DNA of 64,000 bases from Linyphia triangularis (lineage: Eukaryota > Arthropoda > Arachnida > Araneae > Linyphiidae): positions 65,913,214-65,977,213 of the forward strand of contig OZ021732.1 in the NCBI GenBank assembly GCA_963978545.1, given 5' to 3'. Made by a program: the position numbers and the translations under genes. Shown one piece after another: positions 33,176 through 45,782 of the stretch (positions within the stretch are counted from its first letter, which is position 1; each line of letters opens with the position of its first letter). The notes under the pieces are model-generated. The model saw only the letters and a program-made list of their open reading frames with translations. It searched no databases and had not been told where the DNA came from.

Positions 33176-34593
33176 CTAGTAGCAATCACTGCATGGCGTT
33201 TCGTCGGCCAATGATCGGAATTCATCAAAGTCTTCGGTGATTCCCCAGACTGATATATAAACACACCCGTATTTCCTCGTCTGCCGATGACCCTAAACTC
33301 ATCGGCAAAAGATATCTTCCCAACATCGGTGGCCGGTGGAATTTCTGATCATCGTTTTTTGATCGGCAAAAACCACATCATTATATATTGCTTATCTAAT
33401 ACGTCAATAAAATCCATAAATAAAAGTTTTTATATAGTAAAAAAATATAGGAACAATTTTCTAAAATTAAAAATAAATTCTTATTTCAATTTCAATATAA
33501 AATAAATATATATAGTACTTGTTTTTAAATAGTTTTCATTATAATTTCCTGAACTCATTTTGGTCCGTTTTTTAAACATCTTTTAAGTAAAATAAAAATA
33601 TGTTTATATATTTCAAAAAGTTAATCAAATTGAATATAGTTTTTTAAAAAATTTAAAAATTAAATATAGTTTTTTAAAAAATTTAAAAATTAAATATATT
33701 TTTTTAAATGTCAAAATTATTAAGTAAACTCTTAAATTGCATTTAAAAAAATATCATAAAATTTACATTTCAATTACTTAAAATTTTACAAAATAGATGG
33801 CGACACTATTTATTATGTGTATAAGAATACATAAACTAAATAGGTTTTCATATGGGATATATATATTTTTTTGCTATAATAAATAAATTAATATCATTTT
33901 CCCAAATTTATGGAAGATTTGCTATTTTCCGAAAATTCCCTATATATATAAAAAAAAAAAAATTCGGTCAATTTCCTTACAAAGTCTGTATGATAGAGGA
34001 GTTTTGTACTACAATACAATTGCTATACCAAGAATCGCTAGTACCATCAGTTTAGTGGCCAAGTCAACGCGCTTCGGAGATGAACATCCTTGGTTCGATC
34101 TCATGGTAAGTAATTTAGACAATTCTGGCTTGAGTAATTTGGTGGTGTTTATAACTTCGATTTGTACTCTTTTAATATGTCACTGGAAATACTACAATAT
34201 AAGAATTACGCGCTCTGGGTAAATATTTTAGTTTTGCATTATTTTAACTTGTCGTTTTTAATATTCGATACTTACATCTTTATTATTATTTAATGTTTAT
34301 TAATTGATGTTTTCGACAAAATAACGACCGTTTCGATATTTCTTGAGAGCAAAATTTTCCTCGGATAGTGCTCGTATTTCCCCTTTTTCCCTCGGCCTTC
34401 AGACCAATTCTTGCCGGCTTCACCTCGAATTCGATCAGTTTCCGGACATCGCCAATGGCCGGCCACAGGGACAAAATGGATTAGTTGTCAAGGGAAAGAT
34501 AAGTTTAGGGTGAGTTTCCGGTGAATCGCCAATCACCGGTGATTCACCTGGGGATGGAATTCCGATCACCACCCGAGGTAAAATTGCTACTAG
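33176..34593. mobile_element. probable non-autonomous DNA transposon
   Basis: Ends are inverted: CTAGTAGCAAT at the left and ATTGCTACTAG at the right. The similarity continues inward to matching GATCGGAATTC / GGAATTCCGATC blocks about 35-45 bp from each end. The interior is AT-rich and has no transposase frame. No target duplication is clear, so the superfamily is not assigned. Confidence 0.5.
34049..34200 (+). mobile_element. tRNA-derived SINE-like copy inside the DNA transposon
   Basis: Plus-strand A-box-like TAGTGGCCAAGTCAACGC and B-box-like GGTTCGATCTC at tRNA spacing. It has no acceptor stem or fold expected of a working tRNA. The 3' limit is uncertain. Confidence 0.5.
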
Positions 34594-35054
34594 AGATGTA
34601 CATCAGGGCTAGCATGAATTTTTCCTTCAGACTTAAATTTGGTAGTAGAATCAATCAAACACTTGTTCTTTGTATCAACGAGAAAGATGGAAGTGATTTA
34701 GAAAATCCACACCTATAATGGGGCAGGTGACAGACGCAACAATGAATCGCCAAGTGAACTGATGCCGTCTGAGTTTGAGATTCAAAGTCAATAGGTTGTT
34801 TCCTTAGGTAAGAATGCTTGTACCATTTGCAGTGAGAGTTATATATCAATTGATGTGGTGGCGTGGGTAGCGTTTCCTGATTTGGAGAGCACTGAGACAT
34901 CGGAGCCTGTGTCTATGAGAAATATTATTTTTGTTCCCGTATCAATGATGAATAAAATCGTTTGTTGCAGCAGTGGCCCTCTGTGGCCGCGGGAGACTGC
35001 TTTTTTAGTTTTCCGATTGGAGCTGGTGGAAAATACAAGGCTCTGTGCACTTTA

Positions 35055-35701
35055 TTATTGCTTAATACCCGCCAAAGTTAGTGTGACAGAAACACAGTCT
35101 GTTAGTGGGTTCAATAATGTATCTGCTGTTTTGAGGAGAAACGCTCCGATGCGTCTGTTATTTTGACGTTCGAATCGACGAGGTAAATATTCGCTGCGGT
35201 GGATGCTCTGGCTTACTAGACTCGTGAGGGCAGCGACCTGTGCCATCAAATCTGAGATCTATATAGCTCTAAATTGGTGTTGTTAGAAGTTACCGCAACC
35301 GAAGGTGCTTGGATGGCTGCCATCTGGAAAAAACCTGTCATCCCTTGAATCCTGTCTGTCATTGTTGTGAAAGTGTCCAATTTTTCTGAGCTGGAAGTCA
35401 GAATGGCTTGGGTACTTGGGGTTTGGTCACTCAACTCCAAGCCTTTGAGCAGTTGTCTGATTCGGCTTTCCTCGGATTCGGAGAAGGCGTCGATCAACTT
35501 TGTTTTTAATGTCTTGTATTTCTTTGTGTCGGGAGGTTTCTGAACAGGTGTCCTGAACGCAGTGTAAAATCTCTCCATCCAACGCAGTGTAAAATCTCTC
35601 CATCCAAAGCCGAAACTAACGGGATTCAATTTGAGCAAACCACAATGTGGGCCGGTTCTTCCAGAAGGGTGCCGGAAGAACCGCAATTCTTGCAAATTCT
35701 G
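35055..35701 (-). pseudogene. gag: gypsy Gag fragment
   Basis: The minus-strand frame at 35246-35695 contains a Gag-like stretch (KKYKTLKTKLIDAFSESEES, then RQLLKGLELSDQTPS) comparable to the Gag of the element at 10104, though from another family. The shifted frame 35055-35249 continues with AQVAALTSLVSQS. A 25-bp tandem duplication (about 35558-35607) interrupts the N-terminal side. No LTRs or pol were found, so it is an isolated relic. Confidence 0.6.
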
Positions 35702-35824
35702 TTTGGGGAGTATCTCCGGGCATCACGAAAACTTATACGTGAGTGGATTCAAGAGTTCGGTTACAATGTCTACCGACGTAGCAGTTTGGAAGGTTACGAA
35801 AAACGTTCTGGTACGGGTCAACCA

Positions 35825-35920
35825 ATATTCAGTCTTGAAAAGTTATGTTAAATTTTATTTTAACCATCGAAAAGTTACATTATATTCAAGGTTATATACA
35901 GCAGCACAATATATTTACGT
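35825..35920. repeat. dispersed repeat shared with 6977-7074
   Basis: Both copies run from a shared ATTCAGTCTT to CAGCAGCACAATATATTTACGT with only scattered differences and small indels. Family unknown. Confidence 0.6.
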
Positions 35921-36119
35921 TCGGTTTTGTTTTGGAACTACCGACTGTCTATTTCTGCCACTTATAAAGTGCTTAACACAGCCAAATAAGTCTCGTAATT
36001 TTGAGCATCTAGAAGAATACGAGATCGAATTCTTCTAGTGTAAACCCTTCTCTCCGACCCCACCACACCAACGAGAGGACATTGAGGCCACGACAGATTT
36101 AATGTGCACCAGCCCCCAT

Positions 36120-36340
36120 TAGGTACACACCGATATTTGGCGAACCGAGGACAGGACTTAGGCCCGAACGCATATTACCATTCCCTACTCGCTGTTAGGT
36201 CACAGAGGGGAAAAGAGCACTTTCATTGGTTGCTTAGCTGGTGTCGGCAATGATATCACGCAAGTCACTGACTCACTGTCCTCTTTCTTTCTCCCTTTCG
36301 TGTTCAACTTCGTTCGCTTTTGTTTCATTTCACGCTGACT
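36120..36340 (+). mobile_element. tRNA-derived SINE (family 3, plus copy)
   Basis: A stretch from about 36170 to 36260 is an inverted copy of 37497-37588. Upstream is a degraded tRNA-like head (GGCCCGAACGCATATTACC), which compares with the clearer head of the minus-strand copy at 37480-37660. Limits are approximate. Confidence 0.45.
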
Positions 36341-36927
36341 AAAAATTACTATTCATCAAGTGCTAATATTATTAGCACTTTATAATAATAATTTTTAATA
36401 TGAATTTTTAATTGATATTATTATAATATCAAACTGCTACTTTGGGGTGCTTTTATTCAACATAAAAAGTATATATTTTAATAATTACATTGGTAAATAT
36501 ACCATTGTCCGATAAAAGTAACGTATTTAGGAGACACATGCGCATCTATAAGAAGGCAATATAAATGAAGCCATCAGAAATAGCAGCATGTTATCAGTCT
36601 AGATATTGTTATACAAGGATATAACTCGTGCGCAAAGATATGATTGCGAAAAGTTTCTTTATGACTGCTTTATTAATTTTTCTACAAATGACTATCAGTT
36701 ACCTAATTTGTACAAAAACCAATATAAATAATCGAATACACAAAAAAATTATATTTAATAGGATTTTATTAAAAATATTAATAGACTAAAATACATTCAA
36801 TATAAAGCAAATACATAATATACAATTAATAAAACTTCACAAAATAAATTATATTTAATAGATTTTTATTAAAAGTATTAATGAATTACAATCTTCTTCC
36901 ATGGTATGCTTTAAAGATGCCATTAAA

Positions 36928-36935
<8 letters not shown>

Positions 36936-37013
<78 letters not shown>
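36936..37013. repeat. (TA)n microsatellite
   Basis: About 78 bp of uninterrupted TA dinucleotides; a poly-A run follows at about 37103-37128. Confidence 0.95.
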
Positions 37014-37016
<3 letters not shown>

Positions 37017-37479
37017 AAAGTACTTGGATGATATTTCGCAATTTCGTTTAATATTGTGATAACTTTTGTTATTTTTAGAAGAAAAAAATTGTTTTTTAAA
37101 CCAAAAAAAAAAAAAAAAAAAAAAAAAAGGCGTAAAAGTTATTTCCAAACATATTTTGATACTCACTGTAATACTCATTTATTGCCCATTCATTAACATA
37201 AGTCGAAAAACGGAAACATTCGAAAATAACTTTCTGAACCATTCATAATTTTCTTCTTTAGAAAACAATTATTTTAAGCATATAAACAAAACGAATTATT
37301 TCTTTTAAACGGTTCTTAAGTTCTAAATACTTTCCTTTTCAGTAGAATTGAAAAAATAACGTATTCAATGTTTTTAATTAAAAGAAGAGTAAATCCCAAT
37401 TTTGAAATATCTTGCGAAGTTTTCCGAATGGTAAAGAAATCCAAAAAAAGTTTCGCAATTGACGGATATGCAACCGACT

Positions 37480-37660
37480 TAAATCCCTCCACCTCGCAGG
37501 TGACGTCATTGCCGACACCTGCTAAATAACCAATGAAAGTGATCCTTTCCCCTCTGTGACCCAACAGCGAGTAGGGAATGGTAATATGCGGCCCGAACCC
37601 CGCAACCTTCCGGTTACGAGCTCGATACTCTAACGCAAGGATATTGGTGCCCTTATTTAC
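37480..37660 (-). mobile_element. tRNA-derived SINE (family 3, minus copy)
   Basis: On the minus strand an A-box-like GTTAGAGTATCGAGCTC and a B-box GGGTTCGGGCC are followed by a body that matches 36170-36260 in reverse orientation. The two copies face each other across about 1.2 kb. Confidence 0.55.
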
Positions 37661-37730
37661 GTTCGATAAAAAGTCTAGAAGAGATTGCTTTTTTTGTATC
37701 TCAAATTCCATTCTGAGTTGAGATGACTTT

Positions 37731-38230
37731 AGTAGTTAGAAAGTGGGGCTCCTGAGTCATGGCGCAATGCGCAAGGGATAAGGGATGATGACGTCGTGGG
37801 ACGTGACCGGATATGACGTCACCGGAAGTAGAGTTGAGTTGTTTCCCTCCTGTTGCTGGTTTAGTTTCGGTTTCGTTATAAGCTGTTTGTGTATGACGTC
37901 ACAGTGGGAATGACGTCATAATTTGTTTTATATCAAAGTTTTGAAAGGTGGCAACACTTTTTAATTTCGGTTTATCTTTAAGATGGAGTTGAGTTGTTCT
38001 AGGACTGCTTCTTAGCGAATAAGTTAGAGTTATAGGCTTTATTGCGTGACGTCACAGTGAGTATGACGTCATAATTTTGTTTTATATCAAAGTTTTGAGC
38101 GGTGGCAACACTTTTTAGTTTCGATTTACCTTTCAGACGGAGTTGAGTTGTTCTAGGGCTGCTTCTTAGCGAATAAGTTAGAGTGATAGGCTTTTTTTTT
38201 ACTAGTGACGTCACAGTGGGTATGACGTCA
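37731..38230 (+). repeat. left terminal inverted repeat of Polinton B
   Basis: Matches the Polinton A terminus, with CCGGAAGT and TGACGTCA sites near the end. It holds only two full ~155-bp units (TGACGTCACAGT marks near 37893, 38046 and 38206), so array size varies between copies. Confidence 0.88.
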
Positions 38231-38804
38231 TTATATGTTAAAATTTACGTTTTAAGTGATGATAACACTGGATATATACCAAATTTAGTTTTCAGGTGTT
38301 GGCAACGAGTTCTGATCGGTCAGCTAAATGCTCGCTTGTGATTGGTAAGTTTTAAACATGTGACCAAAAGCTAACTCCTGATTGACTGTTTGGTTTTCTA
38401 GCGAGTTACTTACATATCCTTTACCCAAGTTAAAATACCTGCAACAAAGTTACTCAAATAAAAAATGTTAAAATGTTAAAAAATGTTTAAATTTGAAAAG
38501 TTAATAAAAGGAAGGTCATTTGCTAAGGGTCTAAAGAACCCTAACCCCGAGCTACACGTGACATTTCAATATTTTACCAAACAATTGTTAAAATATAGAC
38601 TATCGGACGTTGCCTTCACGGTAACTCATCTACCCACCTTGCCTTGCCTTGCCTTGAGTCTCTTCACGCCTTGTAGGCGCATGAGGCCGCAATTGTCGAA
38701 ACCCAGTCCCTCCTGTTAAGCGCGGCCTCCCTGGCAACAGCCCAGCTTGGGCAACCGAGATTGTCTCTTTCCTTCAAGATCATTCGCCTCCACGTCAGTC
38801 TTGG

Positions 38805-39989
38805 TCATCCTCTCTTCCTTTTACCGTCAGGAGACCATGTTAGGGCGATTCGTTCATTGGATTTGGGGTCCCTTCTAAGAACATGGCGGACCCAATGCCA
38901 TCTATTTCTCTTTAGGTCATTGATTAAGGGTTTATCTGCTGTTTTGATATATAAATCACGATTTGAAATTTTTTGCGGCCAATAAATTTTCAGAATTTTT
39001 TTTAAACATTTACTATGGAATGCGTTCAATTTATTTTCCTGTTGCTTTGTGATTTTCCAAGTTTCACTGCCATATAGTAGTATTGACTTTACTATTGCAT
39101 TATAAATTTTTAATTTAAGAGAAATGTTTAAGTTTGATGACTTCCATACTTTAAAAAGCATTCTAAAAGCATTTTGAGCTTTTTGAATCCTACATTTGAT
39201 GTCTTCATCCGTTCCACCCAGTGAGTCTACTATGGAACCAAGGTATGTAAACCTATCTGTTTCTTCAATTTCATTAGAGTTAATGATTACTTTTGACCTA
39301 TTATTGCTGTTTATTTTCATTACTTTGGTTTTATTTTCATTTATTGTCAAACCAACTTTTTTGGCATTTTCTTCAAGGTGACCAGTTTTCTCCTGTATAT
39401 CTTGGAATCTGGATGACATCAGAACAATATCATCCGCAAAGTCCAAGTCCTCCAGAAATGTGTTAAAGTTCCATCTTATTCCCCTATGGGTAGTTTCTAC
39501 TGTTTTCCTCATTACCCAATCCAAGACAAGGATAAACAGTAAACCCGACAACACACATCCTTGTCTTACTCCTGTTTTTATTTCAAATTTCTCGGTTAGT
39601 TCACCATTTACAAGTACCTGGGCACTACTCCCATTGTACATTTCCTTGATTATGTTTATGATCTTTTCTGGAATTCCATAGAATCCCATAATTTTACAAA
39701 GGCATTTTCTGTCAATGCTGTCGAAAGCCTTAGAGAAGTCAATAAAGTTAAGATAAATTGTCTCATTTCGTTCAACACACTGTTCGATTATGTTTCGAAG
39801 GATAAATATTTGGTTAACAGTGCTCTTTCCACTACGGAATCCTGTCTGTTCAACCCTAAGAATGTCATCGATTCCTTTCTTTATCCTGTTTATGATGACT
39901 CTTGAGAAAATCTTTCCGGGTACAGAGAGCAGGCTGATTCCTCTCCAATTGTTACATTCAGTAAGTTTTCCCTTCTTCGGGATTTTCAC
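38805..39989 (-). CDS. LINE reverse transcriptase (part of the ORF)
   Basis: 394 codons of RT and C-terminal region. RT motifs seen: NNWRGISLLSVPGKIFSR, FIDFSKAFDSIDR, GVRQGCVLSGLLF, and the catalytic FADDIVLMS. Downstream is LLYGSETWKI, common in this group. The clade is not certain (RTE/CR1-like). It is open but separated by stops from the upstream parts of the same ORF, so it is not functional. Confidence 0.88.
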   Translation of the reverse strand: MKIPKKGKLTECNNWRGISLLSVPGKIFSRVIINRIKKGIDDILRVEQTGFRSGKSTVNQIFILRNIIEQCVERNETIYLNFIDFSKAFDSIDRKCLCKIMGFYGIPEKIINIIKEMYNGSSAQVLVNGELTEKFEIKTGVRQGCVLSGLLFILVLDWVMRKTVETTHRGIRWNFNTFLEDLDFADDIVLMSSRFQDIQEKTGHLEENAKKVGLTINENKTKVMKINSNNRSKVIINSNEIEETDRFTYLGSIVDSLGGTDEDIKCRIQKAQNAFRMLFKVWKSSNLNISLKLKIYNAIVKSILLYGSETWKITKQQENKLNAFHSKCLKKILKIYWPQKISNRDLYIKTADKPLINDLKRNRWHWVRHVLRRDPKSNERIALTWSPDGKRKRG

Positions 39990-40004
39990 AATTTGCGCTT
40001 CTTT

Positions 40005-40370
40005 TCACGAGAGAGGGACCTTTTCTCCATTCCATATGATGTTAAATAGATTGCAGAGTACTGCCGCAGATGTATCTATGTCAGCTTTTATGAGCTCTGC
40101 AGTGATGAAGTCATTTCCAGCAGTTCTTCTGTTCTTCTGGGACTTTATTGCATGTTTAATTTCCTCCACAGTAACGTCTCCCATTTCTATACCAAGCTCA
40201 ACTTGGTGTTTAAAGGGGGATTCAATTTCGCTTCCAACTAAGTTGCTAGTAACATTTAAAAGTTCTTCAAAGTGCTCCTTCCATCTATTTGCGATCTCTT
40301 TTTCTTGTGTAAGGAGTTTGCCATTTTTATCATTAACCGCACATTCAGCATTTGGTTTAACACCGTCCAA
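40005..40370 (-). pseudogene. LINE linker between endonuclease and RT
   Basis: 121 codons in the region that usually precedes the RT domain, including the conserved-looking VTVEEIKHAIKSQKNRRTAG. One stop and a frame change near 39990-40005 separate it from the RT part. Confidence 0.7.
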
Positions 40371-40611
40371 TTTCTTTATAATTTTATAAACCTCTCCAAT
40401 ATCACCGACATCATTAGCTCTCTGAGCTTCTTCTGCAAGTGTATGGTAAAAGTTTCTCTTGTCATTTCTGGCGGATCGTTTGACGCATTTGTGCGTTTCT
40501 TTGTATTGTTTCTGGTACTTCTGTCTTATTCTTTCTGATTTTGTACTATTTACTTTGCCTTTTAACTTTTTTCTCTCTTCTACGAGTTTGAGTGTTTCGC
40601 CAGAAATCCAC

Positions 40612-40965
40612 TCACTTTTTGTTTTTCCCTTTTTTTATACCTAATATCTCTTCCGCTGTTTTATTGTAAGTTTCTCTACATTTCTTCCAAATATTCTCTA
40701 CCTCTCCAGGGTCTTCTTCATTTTCCTCAACAAGGCCATTTAAAGCTGCAAATCTATTATGCAGTTCAATTGTATACATTCTTTTTAAATCTGGTTCTCT
40801 CAATTTTTCTATGTTATACCTTGTTCTTTTATTCTTTTTGTGTCCTGGGATTCTTGATAATTTCAACTTTACAATCCCTATAAGTAAAAAATGGTCCGAT
40901 GCTACGTCAGCACCTCTTTTCACTCTAACATCCTGCAATGATCTCTTGAATGTGTTATTAATCAT
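40612..40965 (-). pseudogene. LINE endonuclease C-terminal fragment
   Basis: Contains RVKRGADVASDHFLLIG, which holds the SDH motif at the end of an APE-type endonuclease, followed by a charged linker. The upstream endonuclease is missing because the copy is truncated at 40961. Confidence 0.75.
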
Positions 40966-41525
40966 CTACCCACCCCCCTTCCCTAACTAATTTTGAATAA
41001 GTTAAGACTTTAGAATTACAATTAATAAATTTTGAAAAATTAATTATTAAAGGTGAGAACCCACCTCCAGCCCGATACCTCTTTTAGGAAGAATTGGTAC
41101 CGCCTCACTCCACCCTAACAAAACAAAAAAAAAATCTTATTCCAAAGAACGTATATTTCTTTGAAACTTGAGGTCACTAATCAACCATCCGATGATATCC
41201 TTTAAGAAGATATCTTCACCTCTTAACAATTTTAAAGTTTTAGTCTAAAAGATTAATGTTGGACACAAACTATTTCTAGAATAGAGTTACATTAAAAATT
41301 AAATTTAAGAGTGGCCAGTTTTTTTTTTTTTTTTTTTTTTTGTTTTTTTTTGAAGAAGAAGACTTGTGGGAACGTATATTTCCCAAAATTAAATTTAATG
41401 GTCACTAACAAAATCCTGAAAATGTACTAATTTTAGTTTTTATAAAAATTAAGTCAATGTAATATTTTAGTAAAAATAATGACTATAGTTAATGAATTGT
41501 GAAAAATTTAGTTAGAAGAATTAAA

Positions 41526-44500
41526 TTTAAGGAATTTTGTAGTGACCATACGCATAACTAGTTATACCATCCTCCAACAGGTATCGCTTGTCATCAAATG
41601 CCGAGAGCGCTCGCTTTCTTTGCTGGATGGAGAAAATGTGATGTTTTTCACTACCGATCCGATGCTGAACCACAGACGAAGGTTGTCGATTGAGAAGACA
41701 GTCTCTATAGGTCTGATGTTTTAGCTGTCTTTGAGCTGCTCTTGCGATTCCCTTGGTCGTTTGTTTCTCACCACACTCGCTTAAAATGGAATACATTTTG
41801 GAACGAAGTCCTATGAACTCCAAAGCAGATTTTCCGTTAAGTTCATCCTTATAGTAACCGATCTTCTTCTTGTTAGACACATCGTGTAGGGGATGATCTG
41901 ATGGGTAGTCAGAAAAGTCAAAAAATCCCTTTAACTGCTGTAAGTCAGCAATGAGATCTGGGGTGGTGAGTCCATAAGTGAGTGAATCTGTGTCGGTGAA
42001 TAGTAAGCGGGCATTACTTTCGTACTTCTTCATGATGACATTATAGTGGAAATCATACATTAAAAAGTTGCTCAGTTCTAAGATGGTGAAAACGGCATAA
42101 ATGGGTCTATTAAGTGTGAGACTTTTAACTTTTCTTTGTACTGCTGCCAAGCTGTTATCAAATTCAGTGAAGTCATGGAAGGCAGGAGACGCGACCAGTT
42201 TCTTGGCTTTATGCAGGTTGTTCACCAACTAAACATCCACTCTATTCCTCAGATTTTCCATAGTTTTCCCGAACACCGCATTGTTGAGAAGTTTGAAGAA
42301 ATCTTTTTCAAACGATGTTTTGGCCAGTTTTTTCTGCTCCGTATTAAATGCTATTTAGTCCTTCAGCCAAGGTTGTTGGTAGAATTTTAGAATTCTATGG
42401 ACTTTAGTTAGTTTCAGTCCCAAGGAAAGGTATAGCTTCAGATTACGATAGTGTATAACATAATTCTTCTTTGACTGAAGATTCGGAACGAGTTTCTCGC
42501 TTGAAGAAGCTGGCTTCATCTGCATTTCTTCCAAAATCTCGAGGGCGGTAGGAGACAGCATATTTGGCTTTATGGTGAAGCGTTCGGGAGCCAGAGGATA
42601 ATCATTATGGAGATCGTGGAGTTCAGCAGGATAGTCGAGATCCACTTCTAGGATAAAACCCTCATCTGCATCATCTGCTTGGTCCAAGACAGTGGCGGAT
42701 CTAGGATTTTCCTGAGGGGGGGGGGGCGCAAGATTGTGCCTTAGCCAGGACAGAATTGAATATTAAAAAAAAAAAAAAAGCTAGGCAATGTTCAAAAAAT
42801 ATGCTTTAAGTTAATCCATAGCCATTGATTGACCCCCAACCTCTTTCGTCACATTTCTGACTTGTTATTTTAGCGTAAGGTTAGCGTGGTAGCGGTTAGG
42901 TATCTTATCGCGTTAACACTACCCTTTTGATTTTTCATTATCTGTTTTATTTTAAAAACAAATTGTATAAAAATGTATCGTGCATTTTAAATATTTTTGT
43001 AAGCTACATCCCCAGAGGTATAGATTATACTGAAGAAATTCCAATGAAAGTGGGAACTTGCTACTATTATTTGTGACTAACTGACTAAGTATAAATCCTA
43101 TACTATACTTACATCAAACAGGGAAATCAGTAATTGTACATCAAAATTTAACATATTCATAACACATTTATGCAGTGAGCTTAGTAAGTAAAAATGCGTT
43201 GTTTTACTGGATAATCCATTGCTACACAAGTAATCTAAAGTAATCAGGGGAAAAATTGTGTTTCAAAGAGAACGTTTTACTAATAATTATAAGTATTATT
43301 TTTAAGAAGGCAATTGCAAAAAAAAATACAATTTAAACATTGAATAATTAGCACAAAACAAATTCCAGTCTTCCTTTTTTTTTTTTAATTTAGCAAACTA
43401 TACTTAGTTATCTTATACTTATCCATCATGGATAATTATAATAGAGTAGTTAATAAAGAAAGAAAAAACACTACACGATGTAAATGTTAGTGTATTAGAA
43501 GAGCCGAATCTTGCTTTATTATTTAGCTTAAATATGTCAAAGTCTAATATTTTTTTAATAGGTAGAAGTTCTCTATAGCATCGAATATAAATTGTTTTAT
43601 ATTTCTTGATAAATCTCACTTGTTGACAGTTCATTTTCATATTTTCTACTCTTGTTCTTCAAAATTTTATTTTATTTTCAACTTTTCTGATACAAAATCC
43701 TTTTTTTCCAATTCCTGGCTTTTATTTCAGCCAATCAGAGCATTTTTTACATAGATACAATGTTACACTTATGTAGTCCAATGAAAAAAAAATGTGCCAC
43801 CTACGTGTATAAATAATTTATTCATAAAAGTAAATTTTTTATATAAATCATTTAATACATACCCAAGATTTATAGTGTTAATAGAAACATGAGTAAAAGT
43901 TTCTTTTAGTGAAAATCTCCGAAACTTGATAGAATGAATTCTCGTTGACTATCTGCCAAGTTTCAGCTTGATTGGATGGCAGCTAGTGGGTTAGTTATCC
44001 TTCCACAGATTTTCCCGCCACAAATAAACAAAATTAAAAGTAGATATAAAGGATAAAGTAAAAAGCAAACGATAGAAACCAGGAGTAACAAAATTTTATG
44101 TTAATTTTTTAAGTTAAAGGAATGCAAGTCAGTGGGATCCAGTGTGGTAGGTCAAATAGTTCATTTTAAAAAAATGAATCCATAAATACAAAGTTTTTAT
44201 GGTATCCTTTATATTCCTTGCCAATTTTTATGTACAATTGCAATTTACTTAAGCTATTTTGATCTGAGATTCAATTTTCATGGTGTTTGATGACCACTGC
44301 GAAGAAAATCATCAATTCCGTCTCTTTGACTAATTCTTTTTTTATTTTTTTTTATTTTTTATTATTAATTTTTTTGTGTCCGAAAACATGGTTATTGTTA
44401 TTGACAACAAGTTATTTTAGTTAGATTTGATAACAAGAGGATTAATTAGTCCTCCACGGATTTATTCCTCACAGACACACAAAATCGAAGTTAATTTAAA

Positions 44501-45696
44501 AAAGGGTTAAAAATTAAGCCACTAACAACAAAGATTAACTTACTTTTCTCGAAGAAAAGTATTCCCAAGCATATGACAAAAATGGGTAATGACAGGTGCA
44601 TTTCCAAAAATCGCTATAGAATAACTTGTTTAAACTATTTTTTGAGTGCCAAACACAAAGCAATTCTTTTTAAAAAGTCCTCCACGCCAGTAAGGCGTTC
44701 TTTCTGACTTCTCGTAACGATTGCTTTCATTTTTAAATCAAATAAATAGTATTTATAATTTTAGAATAGAAAAAGAAACGCTAAAAAAATGTGTTCCCAC
44801 TTACTTTTTGTCGCTTGGATGCATTTATGTATTACATTATGATGCATTATGATGCATTTATGCATTTATGTATTACATTTATGTATTACTTTTGTTAACT
44901 TCGGAAGTGTACAGTTTGTAAACCGAATATAAGTCTCAACACTCTCACCACGCGTTCAAAAATTTCTTCTCCTTGTGCTAACTAGTAAACCACACCACAA
45001 CCATTTAAAAGAGGGCTTCAAGGACAAAGACCCAGAAGGGTAGAGATGTTATCTCATTCAGTGTCCAGTGATATTCCTCCCCACGTCCATACCTTGTGCG
45101 AAATCAGGAGAGAAAGATGATATCCGGTGTATTCCCCCTCCCTTCCCCCTCTTGTGATCGTCTAAAAGTTAGAAGTTCAGAGAGGAAAATTGGCTTTGGT
45201 TTCGGCTCCTTATTGTTACAAAATAAAAGTAAACAATTATTATTTTGTAAAAGAGTTTTTACCTAACTCAACTCCAACTCCTATGGTAAAGTGTTGTGGA
45301 GATGTCTTCAAAGTCAAGGGGGTGGAGGTTTGATTACTTGTACAGTCTTCTAACGTCCGTTTGAATGGGAAGGGAGAGGGCTATAAAAAGAACCTTGAAC
45401 CAAAAATAAACTCTTTTTTGGGGGAGGGGGGGGGGGCTTTTTTCGGAAATTAGACGAAGGTCGAAATATACTCGTTAAGTGAACTTATTAAAAAAAAAAT
45501 TTTAATTTTTTGTGTGCCAATTATAAAAAAAAAGAAAAAAATAATAATAATAATAATAATAATCTGAGGAGGGGGCGCGCGCCCCCCGCGCCCCCTGGCT
45601 GAATCCACCATTGGTCCAAGATGGTTTGAGTAGAGATGTTTTCAGGGTCCACCCACTGAAAATCACCAACAGGTAAATATTGAGACATGGCCATAC
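41526..45696 (-). pseudogene. polB: Polinton B polB last exon, split by hAT and nonsense codons
   Basis: Equivalent of 19049-20286. Coding sequence runs 45696-45614, then after the hAT insertion from 42689 down to the stop near 41527. Two in-frame nonsense codons are present (minus-strand TAA at 42355-42357 and TAG at 42229-42231). The DTDS polymerase motif is still readable. This exon cannot make an active product. Confidence 0.9.
42690..45613. mobile_element. hAT-type DNA transposon 1 (non-autonomous or decayed)
   Basis: Starts CAGTGGCGGATCTAG and ends CTGAATCCACCATTG, imperfect inverted repeats typical of hAT ends. Perfect 8-bp duplication gtccaaga at 42682-42689 and 45614-45621. 2.9 kb, with no transposase frame. 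Both ends are G/C-rich just inside the termini. Confidence 0.93.
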
Positions 45697-45782
45697 CTGA
45701 AAGAAAAATCCAATTAAATCATTCAATATTAACATAGAAGCTAAATAAAAAAATGACAGTTTTAAAATAAATTCATGCTTAC

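Larger units (their letters stand above)
38639..40961 (-). mobile_element. non-LTR retrotransposon (LINE), 5'-truncated
   Basis: Lies on the minus strand. Its 3' end at 38639 is a short tandem repeat (CAAGG units) and the 5' end is cut off inside the endonuclease domain. A 13-bp target duplication tcatctacccacc is at 38626-38638 and 40962-40974. The uninterrupted version of the target is in Polinton A near 18510, which proves the insertion. Confidence 0.92.

Noticed and set aside
36855..37178. Open frame with long Tyr-Ile run
   Set aside because: It is translation of the (TA)n microsatellite and the neighbouring poly-A run.
45502..45782. The C-terminal extension of the frame that ends at 45502, with a run of tyrosines
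   Set aside because: It reads through the intron donor into the intron, exon end and hAT terminus (TAA repeats). It is not part of the protein.
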